From Rhodeus uyekii (Eukaryota > Chordata > Actinopteri > Cypriniformes > Acheilognathidae), in contig JAWRVZ010000049.1 of assembly GCA_037043235.1 (NCBI GenBank), forward strand, positions 924,501-988,500: 64,000 nt of DNA, given 5' to 3'. Of this stretch, positions 1 through 10,300 are shown one piece after another (within the stretch, counting starts at the first letter, position 1; each line of letters opens with the position of its first letter). Made by a program: the position numbers and the translations under genes. Below the pieces are notes generated by a model. The model did no database searches and was not told the DNA's origin. It saw nothing but the letters and a program-made list of their open reading frames with translations.

Positions 1-1206
1 TCAGTCACTGAAGCTCTAAGGATAGTAAAACCTTATTTAGTTCTTTTTCTCTTGGATATATCGGCTGCCTTTGACACAGTTAATCATCAGATCGTTCTCT
101 CCAGCCTCTCGTCACTGGGCATCACAGGAACGCTTCACTGGTTTGAATCCTATCTCACAGGAAGATCTTTCAGGTTTGCATGGTCCGGAGAGATCTCCAA
201 ACATGTCATCTGATTACTGGGATTCTGCAGGGTTCAGTTTGTGGACCCCTTCTCTTCTCAATGTACATCACTTTATCCCATCAGCCACACATTTTATCCT
301 ATCATTTCTATGCTGATGAAAAACACAACTCTACCTATAATTTCATACAGATTATCCCACGATAGCTGTGCTAATCACAAGATAGCTAGCGAACATCTTG
401 GCATAGATGAAAAAACATCACATGTAGTGGAACCTGGCAAAGACCGAGCTTCTCTTCTTCCCTGCAAATCCATCTCTACAGCACGACTTCACCGTCCATT
501 CATCACTGATTACCCCTTCAAAGTTGGCCAGAAATCCTGGAGTAATGTCTGAAGACCAATTGACCTTCAAAGATCATGTCAAAAAGAGAGCTTGATCATG
601 TAGGTTTGCACTACATAACATCAGGAGGATCAGGCCGTTCCTCACTGAGTATGAAACACAACACCTCGTACAGTACATGGTCATTTCCAGGTTTTACTGT
701 TGCAATGCTCTTCTGGCCGGACTTCCTTCAAACCCCTAGAACTGATCCAGCTCGTCTGGTTTTCAACAAACTCAAAAGGGCCAACGTCATTTCTCTCTTT
801 ATCTCTCTGCACTTACTCCCACTTGCAGATCGCATCAAATTCAAAGCACTTTAACTTGCTTACAGATCTAACGCAGGCTCAGCACACTCCTACTTCCACT
901 TGCTACTACAAATCTATACATCTTCCAGAAACAAGCAATCAATTAAGAGATGACTTCCGGAATGTAGAATGAAAGACAGCTGAAAACTTCTCTCCTCCAT
1001 GAGCACCTGACATAACAAAAAGGAACAAAAAAAAAAAATTTCCTTCCTGACTTTAACTTTAGTCCCTGCATTCTCCAGGCTTCAAGCAATATTCACTTTT
1101 CTTTTTTTTGAGACTCTTGTGTATTTTTGTCTTTTCAGGATAAATCATTTTCTGTATTCCTCAAGTTTTAAGTCACGTTGGATAAAATTGTCTGCTAAAT
1201 GAATGA
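1..1206 (+). mobile_element. L2-clade LINE, degraded 3' part
   Basis: Degenerate reverse transcriptase of an L2/CR1-type non-LTR retrotransposon, cut by the window edge. Residues around 52-90 read LDISAAFDTVNHQ, the RT motif A region, followed by SLGITGTLHWFESYLTGR. Later frames give pieces of the C-terminal region (RSCRFALHNIRRIRPFL-like, about 590-640). The reading frame breaks many times, so it is not functional. The 3' end at about 1175-1210 has the typical tail, a sequence close to GTCTGCTAAATGAATGAATGA. The copy at 27.2-28.5 kb (minus strand) is from a similar family. It lies upstream of the first visible receptor exon and is probably intronic. Confidence 0.85.
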
Positions 1207-1283
1207 ATGAAACGTAATAATGCATATTATGTGTTTGTTGATTCATTGCTATTCATCAGTCTTTTCTCTCTTTTTTTAAACAG

Positions 1284-4200
1284 TTACTAACATCAGCAGC
1301 ACTGATACAACAGTCACTCCAGAGACGACCTCAGCTGGTAATGAATTCTGATGTTTCCTCTTCACTCTTGCTTATATAATATCAGTGAATGATTCCCACC
1401 TCCAACCTTTAAAATAGATGCAAAATTATCATAAAATAATCCCATGCAACTCTTTTCATATATTTTACATATACTCTAAAGGTGTTTGATTTGTTAAACA
1501 AAACAAATTGTATTTTTAGAAAATCCTGACCTCAGTTGTTGGTCTTGCTGCCACAGAAAGACACTCGCTACTCCTAATGTGTGTGAACTAACTAGGCTGG
1601 GTTAAATGCAGAGGACAAATTCCAAATATGGGTTACTTACCTTTTTTCAGCAGTTACTAACATCAGCAGCACCGATACAACAGTCACTCCAGAGACGACC
1701 TCAGCTGGTAATATATTCTGATGTTTCCTCTGTTGGATTGTATTTTTGCTGCATGTTTGTGGATCTGTTGAATTGAACAGGTCTGTGAATATGAATTTAT
1801 GGAAGCCCGTTTCCACCAGAGTTGAGAAAAATAAAAGATTATTTAAGTCATAATAATGAGAAACTTTCTCAAAGTACTGATTTAAAACTCCAAACTCTCA
1901 AACTCCTGTCTTTCTGTGTCTTTATCACTTCCCTGTCACTTCTTTGTCACTAAGGCCATGGGTTCACTTCCTGGTCACTTCCGGGCCTTCCTAGATCCTT
2001 CCACACCTGTCTTGTGTAAATTAGCTCGTCAGTGTCTCCAGGTGTGACTCATGTCCTTGTCTATACCCACTTGTGTGTACTAGTCTTTGTCGGTTGTTAA
2101 CGTGACTTTGAACTTGTTATGTGGCTCCGTGTTGCTTTGATCTTGTGTGTGGATGCAATCCCTGTGTTACTCCTAGTGCCCCTGTGTATCTCCAGGTTTT
2201 TGCACTGTTAATTGTCGTTTTTCTGTTTATATTTAAAGTGTTTTGTTTTTGAGTTTGAATAGAGTTTCAGTTTTGGAACCTTTCGCTCCACGTTAATCTC
2301 CGCATCGCACACGTTCTCCGTAGTGTGACATGAGTATCTTGAGATAACGAGAAACCTTCTCGAAATAAAGACTTAGTGTCTCAAAATAACGAGAAAAGTT
2401 CTCAAAATAATGACCTAGTATCTCGAAATAACGAGAAACTTCCTCGAAATAGTGACTTAGTATCTCAAAATAACAACTTAGTATCTCGAATTAAGGAGAA
2501 ACTTTCTCGAAATAATGACTTAGCTTCTTGTGCTTCTCCACACGGTCAATCAGCTATTAAAGTCAGTGTGTTAATCAATAATATAGTTAAAGAACATGAA
2601 TCATAAATCATCGGTATATAAGAGGGGATTCCATAGTATATTTTCATCCATTTGTACTTTTGTGTATGAACAAGCAGCAGCACAGAATGGTGATCCAAGG
2701 ATTTCAGACAGAGGAATTATAGACTGTTGTATTATAGTATTGTATAATGTTGCATTGTATTATAGTGACTCTTTATGATGATCCTGCACATCAAAGAGCA
2801 TCCGCGAAATACGCGTTAATATTAACACATGTACTCATGCATTTTATGAAGACCTTATTCTTAAACTTAACAAATAAATGTCCTAATCCATTGTTAATCT
2901 GATAGTTGTGTAAATCGTGCAAGTTTAGCATTTTTAATCAACAGTCTTCACCGGCTCTTCGATATCATGGTAACCGCCCTGCTTCTGTTCCACTTCCATA
3001 CCTTCCTATGCACATGGAACGGTGTGGAAAATATACTGATAATTTAAAATTGATGTTACTATAGATTGCTTGATATATATTACACTGACTTGGACTAAAA
3101 CAGCAGTTTTTACAGAACGTGTCATGTTTGCTGTGAGCTCGCATTTACACAGTTTGACCATGCAGAGAAACATGATATTTTAAGTCATTATTTCACGAAA
3201 GTTTCTCGTTATTTTGATATACTAAGTCGTTATTTTGAGGAACTTTCTCATTATTGTGACATAATTATTTATTTCTTAACTGTGGCAGAAACAGGCTTCC
3301 ATTTGTATTAGTGTCTCTAGATGAATAAGGGTGGAAAGAGCATTTATTTCTGCATAAACTCTTTTTATTATCTGTTTGTTAAATCTTTGGAATTCACTAT
3401 TCATTATTTTTCCCAATAGTTACTAACATCAGTATCACCGATACAACAGTCACTCCAGAGACGACCTCAGCTGGTAATGAATTCTGACGTTTCTTCAATT
3501 GGAGTGTTTAATGCTTGTCCTGAGTCGACTATTCTGTAACTCTGTTATAATTATTAGGGGGTCCTTGGAAAAATGTTCCACCTCTAAAGGGTCCTTGAGT
3601 TCAAAACATTTGATAACCCCAACTTTAAAGACCTTTTGATAGTCGTTTACCTTATAAATGTTAAAGTAGGATAGATGTTAAAGCACTAGTGTTGAGGTAC
3701 ACCCCTATCTCCAGTTTTAAATTAGTTGAATCAAATACAAAGTTTTGGCTGAATGGAAATACAAAGTTCTGGATGGAGGAGTCTAATTGGTCCTTAAATC
3801 ATATGCTTGCAATCACATCATTCTTAATAGGTCGCAGCCGATTGGTTCCTGCGGTATCAGTAGCCATTGTTCTCTCGGCTCAACTTTCAAATACTAGTTA
3901 GAATTTGCCTTAGCAGTGCAGTGTGCTTTCAGAAACCCTCCACCTTCCCCAGCTCCCCCTGTATAGATCTGTCATGCTTAATGTATTCTATATTGTACAG
4001 CAGTTTAAGGTTAGTTACTTGTTATTATGCACAATTTACTGTTATTACCATGGTACGTTGACAGTAATATGTAACTGTCAACTTAAAATACAATGTTACC
4101 AATCTTCCTCTATTGGATTGTGTTTTGACTCATTGTCTGTGTAATGAGGAAGGATGTAAAGTTTAATTTATATCATTATGAGTTATTTTTATTGTTTAAT

Positions 4201-4531
4201 TCATTGGTATTCATCAGTCATAATATTTTTTTCAGCAGTTACTAACATCAGTATCACCGATACAACAGTCACACCAAAGACGACCTCAGCTGGTAATGAA
4301 TTCCGATTTTTCCTCTGTTGGATACTCAGTGATTGTGTTTCTGTTGAATTGAACAAGTGTGTTAGATTGTTTAAATAAAGACGAGTAAGGCCGGAAAGGG
4401 TTCTCATATCTACGTTAGTTATATTTATTGTGTTTAATTCATTAGTATTCATCAGTCGTTATTTATTTATTCAGCAGTTACTGACATCAGCAGCACTGAT
4501 ACAACAGACACTCCAGAGACGACCACAGCTG
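1284..4531 (+). CDS. gene 1 stalk exons, 54-nt type (5 exons)
   Basis: Five exons of exactly 54 nt, all phase 1-1: 1284-1337, 1654-1707, 3420-3473, 4239-4292 and 4478-4531. Each encodes 18 residues of the pattern VTNISSTDTTVTPETTSA with small changes, so the protein gains a Thr/Ser-rich, likely O-glycosylated repeat stalk; NIS is also an N-glycosylation sequon. Acceptors follow a T-rich tract, and donors are GTAATG or GTAATA. In three of them (1654, 4239, 4478) the acceptor is a CAGCAG doublet that could add one alanine codon. Gene 2 carries one related exon at 29145-29195. Because all exons are symmetric, any can be skipped or duplicated without a frameshift. Confidence 0.8.
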
Positions 4532-4827
4532 GTAATATATTCTGATGTTTCCTCTTTTCAATCTAACTCATGTAATGTCAGTGAATGATTCCCACCTCCA
4601 GCCTTTAAAATAGATGTAAAAAATATCATCCCTTGCAACTCTTTACATACGTTTTACATATATTCAAAGTGTTCTGAAGGTGTTTGATTTGGTAAACAAA
4701 ATGAAGTGTTATTTTAGGAAATCTTGATCTCAGTTGTTGGTCTCTGTGTCATTGAAAGATGATGCGTGAGAGCAGGAAGACTACAATAAAGTTTCAGTTG
4801 TCAAATGTCTAAATTGAAAAGTCAAAT

Positions 4828-4872
<45 letters not shown>

Positions 4873-7312
4873 AAGTGTATATAATAAACTCTAAATTGTG
4901 AGGTATCGACCAAAAACTGCAATAAATAATGTCAGAATTCTGAAATATAAAGTTTTAGCTTTTGTTCTGTTTTGGAGATGCTTCCATAATCGGCTGGTTC
5001 CCAGTGTCGAACGATTTGTTCATGACAGCAGAGCAGCAGATCATAAACTCCTAAAACTATGCATGTGTGATCTGTCATCTTAATATTATTGGTCTTTTTT
5101 TCTGACAGTCACTTCCACAACATCGATCAGTCCCACTACTGCAGGTGAGTATGTTTCTGAACTGAATTAAAGAATAAAGCATGCAAGAAAGCATTTAATT
5201 AAGTAATTTTAGATACTAAAGTGCTTTAGAGTGGGTTCAGGGGTCTCTCCTCAACCACCACACACTCGCTATAGTCGGAGAGTAGAGTGATAGTCTATTT
5301 GAGGGATCAACATGAGAATCTGCCTTTCAAAAAAAGTTTTGCTTAGTCATTGACTTCTTGAAGAACATAGAAATTCAGTATCTGAGTTTTTGTCAGTATC
5401 TAAAATTGGTTTACATCTGTTATTCTTCCAGTTCCATATCAGATGACTTCCACAACACCTTCCAGTTCTACATCTACGGGTCTGGACGAGTCTCTACGGG
5501 TCTCTAAGGGTCTACGGGTCTCTACGGGTCTGTTACTGGACTGGATTCCAATATTGAAATACAATCCCCCTTAAAGGATTGTGTGTTCATGAAGAACACA
5601 TTAATTCAAAACCCAAGTCTGATTTATCACCTTTTTTAATGTGCAATTGTTTCAGTATCTTTATTGCCGTTCACTTCCATGACGTCTACCACTTCTACTT
5701 TTAAAGGCAATAATGAATGTTGCATTGAAATGTAACCCTCCATAATTCATGCCTTCATGAAGAACACAGTACTTCATATAAATCTGACAGAGCATCTGTT
5801 TTCATCTTATAAATGATACAGAGCACAGTAATTCAGAATATGAGTCTGGTTTATCATCAAGTACACAGCAGTTTATCACCAGAATCTGATTTAACTTCAG
5901 TGTCCATCTGTTATTGTTTCAGTTGGTTCCTTAGAGCCGGTCACTTCCACAACAACTACTAGTTCTACAGGTGAGAATGATTCTTGACTGATTCTAGCTT
6001 TCAAGAGAAAATAGTCCATAATTAGTGTTTTCTTGAAGAACACAGTAGTTCCCTGTCAAGAGAACTCAACACTGCGTCGAACGCATATGGGAACGCATTA
6101 GCGTGATTCTCTTGAAGCGCAATTGAAACCAGGTGTGCGAGTGCACGTAGCCGAGGGTGATGTCATGAGCCAGGAGCATATCTGCACGCAGCAAACTAGA
6201 AGCCGCAGCTTTAGTGTCTTTAGCGCTCGAAGCTAACGTGTGTTTGAGTTGCTCTGCTGGCTGTAAGTCGATTTATTTCCACTTACCTGTTTGAGATGGC
6301 GGATTCACAGACTTTTAAGCGATGTGTCACTCCTTGCCCGCGCTTCATCACGGGGGGACTGCTCAGGCTCGTGGTCCTCGTGGGTCTGGTCCCGCTGTAG
6401 CTGAGGCTCAGCGGCGGCTGCACTCATGGGGATCACAGCTAGATTTAGCAGCAGGGTCGGAGACGGGCGGCGCCTTTTCTCCCCCCTTACCTGCTGAGTC
6501 TGCTCTCACCCAGTATTCGGAAGCGCACCATGCGGTGATTAATTTGAGGAGCTGCTCGAGGTTGTTACGTCAGCAGCCATATCACCCTGTAGCCTAAGAC
6601 TGGTTTCCCACTGAAGCTAAGCGGGATTGAGCCTGGTTAGTACCTGGTTGGGAGACCTCCTGGAAAAAACTAGGTTGCTGCTGGAAGTGGTGTTAGGAGG
6701 CCAGCAGGGGGGGCTCACCCTGCAGTCTGTGTGGGTCCTAACGCCCCAGTATAGTGACGGGGACTGTACTGCAACAAGCACCGTCTTTCAGATGAGACAT
6801 TAATAGGCCTTGGTCCATCATGGCCTACTAATCCCACCCCATACTCTAATTGGCTTCATCACTCTGTCTCCTCTCCACCAATAAGCTGGTGTGTGGTGAG
6901 CGTTCTGGCGCAATATAGCTGCCGTCGCATCACCCAGGTGGATGCTGCACATTGGTGGTGGTTGAGGAGATTCCCCCCTACTATGTGACACACCGAGGTG
7001 TCGAGGTCTTGGAAGCGGCCTGCCTCCCACAGGGTTCATAGCAGCATTTCAGCTAACTATGCTACCCTCGTGGGAGCCAAAGAGCGCGGCTATGGGGCGG
7101 TGCCTAGAGTGGAGGAAGCGTTGGCTAACTACCTCGCCCCTCACTCATCGCCGCCCCTTAAAACCTCCAGAGCATATTCCGGGGCTGGTCAGGCTGCAGC
7201 GTGTCTGCACACGTCATCACTGCTGCAGGCCTACCAGGCGGAGTTGCTCTCGGACCCCGATGAGGGCGGGGGAATTGGCCCTGAGGCAGTAGCCGAGCTG
7301 CGCAGGGCCACC

Positions 7313-7359
<47 letters not shown>

Positions 7360-10300
7360 TTCTCTGCGGGCTGCCAGGGAAACGGCCAGTTCCATCGGCC
7401 GGACCATGGCAGCCCTGGTGGCCACAGAAAGGCATCTGTGGCTCAACCTAACCACACTCAGAGAGAAGGATAAGAACATCCTTATTGACGCCCCCTCACG
7501 CCTCCTGGTCTCTTCGGCGATGCTGTTAAGATGGCCGTCGAGAGATTCCAGGAGGCTGCTAAGCAGGAGGTGGTGTTCAGAAAGATCCTCCCCCGCCGCT
7601 CTTGGGCAGCTGGGTCTGCGAGCCAGCCGCAGCCCAGCAGCAGTAGCTCCTCCCACCGCACTGCTCAGCGGCAGAGCGTGGCTTCCCGTCAGCCTCCTCA
7701 GTATGGTGGCGGTGCGGGTCGTCGCGCTCAGCAGCAGCCTTCTGGCAAGAGGACAGATCTGAGGACTGTCCTCCAGGCCAAGAAGGCTAAGAGCAAGAGG
7801 CCCTGACTCTTAAGGCTTTCGGCCTCGCAGCACTGGTCCTCCTCGAGGGGTGGACCAGTCCCCGCTAAGCGCGGTGGATGGCCCGGGGTCTTGAGGGACA
7901 GTCTCGTCCAGTCGCGCCCCTCACGGGCCGCGCTGAGCAAGTTGCCCCCTCCGAGGAGGGTCCTAGAGCATCCGCCCCGGCGGCTTTCTGGTTTCATCCA
8001 GGGCCCCGGGGTGGGAAAATGTATATGTCCAGAGGTCGGTTTCGAGAGGCTGATCCCCCTGGTAGATTTCCTGGCGGCGTGGCAGCGCCTCCCAGGTATC
8101 TCTCGATGGGTCCTGTGTATCGTATCAGAAGGATACGCTATTCAGTTCCGGGTTCAGTTCAGTTCCCGGCTTTGCGGGCGTGTTACCAACACTGGTGTAC
8201 CCCGAGCAGGCTCTGGTCATGGAACGAGAAGTCGACTCACTGCTGAGGAAAGAGGCCATGGAATACATACCCCGCTCAGCCAGAGAGTCAGGCTTTTACA
8301 GCCGGTACTTCACAGTTCCCAAAAAGGATGAATTCTTACGCCCTATTTTAGATCTTCGCACACTGAACGATTCCGTCAGGCGACTGAAATTCAGAATGCT
8401 AACTCTGAAACAGATCGTAGCTCAAATCAGGTCCGAGGACTGGTTTGTCTCGATAGATCTCAAGGACGCGTATTTCCACGTGTCCATCCTCACTCAGCAT
8501 TGGAAGTTCCTCAGATTCGCCTTTGGGGGAAAGGCTTATCAATATCGGGTTCTTCCGTTCGGCCTAGCTTTGTCTCCTCGCACTTTCACCAAGTGCGTGG
8601 ATGCAGCTCTAGCTCCACTCCGGTCCCGAGGGATTCGGATCCTAAATTACATCGACGTCTGGCTCATTTTAGCCCAGTCTCGAGAATTAGCGGTGTAACA
8701 TCGAGATGTTGTTCTCGCACATATGATGGAGCTCAGGCTGAGACTGAACGCCCAAAAGAGTATGCTCTGGCCGAGGCAGAGCACTACTTTCCTAGGCGTT
8801 GTATGGGACTCTGTGTCAATGTCAGCACGGCTTTACCCCGTGCGCTTTACTTCAATACTATCTTCAGTCAACGACATAAAGCTAGGCAAGCTGGTCACTG
8901 TCAGACACTTCCAGAGAGTTCTGGGCCTCATGGCAGCAGCCTCTTGTGTGATACCGCTAGGCCTGCTCCACATGAGGCGTCTGCAGTGGTGGCTCAAGAC
9001 CAGGGTCCTTCCCGCCTGATCAAGGTTTCAAGGCACTGCCTGCGAGCCTTGAATCAGTGGAAGAGTACCTGGTTTCTTGCCCAAGGACCCGTACAGGGAC
9101 CAATCTGTCACCGCGTAATGCTGTCGACAGACGCCTCCCGCTCGGGTTGGATGGCGGTCTTGAGGGACCGCTCAGCTCAAGGTCTGTGGAACGAAGTTTG
9201 CCTCTCTCTGCACATAAATGTACTAGAGATGTTGGCAGTATGGAAGGCACTTCAGGCTTTTCTCCCAGACCTGTGGGGCCACCACGTGTTAGTCCAGTCC
9301 GACAACTTGGTGGTGGTATCCTACATAAACCATCAGGGGGGTCTCCGCTCTCTTCGGCTTTGCAAGCTAGCTGCGCGGATCCTCCTCTGGGCTCAGAACA
9401 AACTTTGCTCCCTTCAGGCAGTTTATATTCCGGGATCCCAGAACATGGGAGCAGACTTCCTGTCGAGGCAGGGGCCGAGGCCCGGGGAATGGATGCTACA
9501 CACCGAGGTGGTGGAGCAGATTTGGGAGAAATTCGGTCGGGCTCAAGTGGACCTCTTTGCGTCCCACGAGGCGACCCACTGCCTTCTGTGGTACTCCCTT
9601 TCTCCTCCAGCCCCTCTAGGGCTGGACGCGATGCAACAGGAGTGGCCGAGGCTACTCCTGTATGCCTTTCCCCCATAGCCCTGCTCCCGGGGGTTCAAGA
9701 GAAAGTTCGCCAGGACAGGGTCCGTCTCACCTTAGTTGCCCCGCGGTGGCCGGGCAGGGTGTGGTTCTCAGACTTAGTGTCCCTCCTAGACGGCACTCCT
9801 TGGAGGATTCCTGTCAGAGTGGACCTTCTGTCTCAGGCTCAGGGCAGGATCCTTCATCCTCGCCCGGAACTGTGGAATCTGTGGGTCTGGCCTCTGAGGG
9901 GGCCCGACTCATAGACTCAGTTCTCTCGACTGAGGTCGTTGAGACCATTCTCCACTCTAGAGCCCCGTCCACGAGGAAACTCTATGCTCGGAAGTGGTGT
10001 ATCTTAACTTCCTGGTGCTGTGACAAACATTTAGACCCAGTGACCTTCCATGTGGGTATCGTCCTGGAGTTTCTACAAGAGAAGTTCGCTGCCGGGCTGT
10101 CCCCCTCCACGCTTAAGGTGTACGTGGCTGCCATTGCGGCTTACCACGTACCCCCAAGTGGTAGCCCTCTGGGTCGGGACCCCCTAGTAGTTTGTTTCCT
10201 CCGTGGCACTTTAAGGCTGAGGCCTGCAGTACGCTCTTGGGAACCACCTTGGGACCCGTCCCTGGCTCTCCAGGCCTTGTCCCAGGAACCCTTCGAGCCA

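Larger units (their letters stand above)
6296..7806 (+). pseudogene. DIRS ORF1 (gag-like), broken
   Basis: The first codons at 6296 read MADSQTFKRCVTPCPRFITG, the usual start of fish DIRS ORF1 products. The frame is lost soon after, and the gene is interrupted by a SINE at about 6593-6990. It resumes after 6998 with ISANYATLVGAKERGYGAV and EKDKNILIDAPSRLL. A second frameshift near 7515 leads into AVERFQEAAKQEVVFRKILP and a basic, Gln/Ser-rich end (KKAKSKRP, stop near 7806). A TC microsatellite has also expanded inside the gene. It is a nucleocapsid-like protein by position; no zinc knuckle was recognised. Confidence 0.75.

Noticed and set aside
2376..2606. 76-codon ORF rich in Asn-Asn-Glu-Lys/Ser-Arg
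   Set aside because: It is translated from the subterminal TCTCGAAATAACGAGAAA repeats of a DNA element.
6605..6690. 5S rRNA gene
   Set aside because: Only the 3' half is recognisable, it is diverged and followed by a SINE body; the same holds at 35.6 kb.
7217..7762. Minus-strand and alternative-frame ORFs with Arg-Glu repeats
   Set aside because: They come from the TC repeat inside the broken DIRS gag gene.
9020..9676. 218-codon minus-strand ORF in the DIRS
   Set aside because: It is the antisense of the RNase H region, and its composition follows from GC-rich coding sequence on the other strand.
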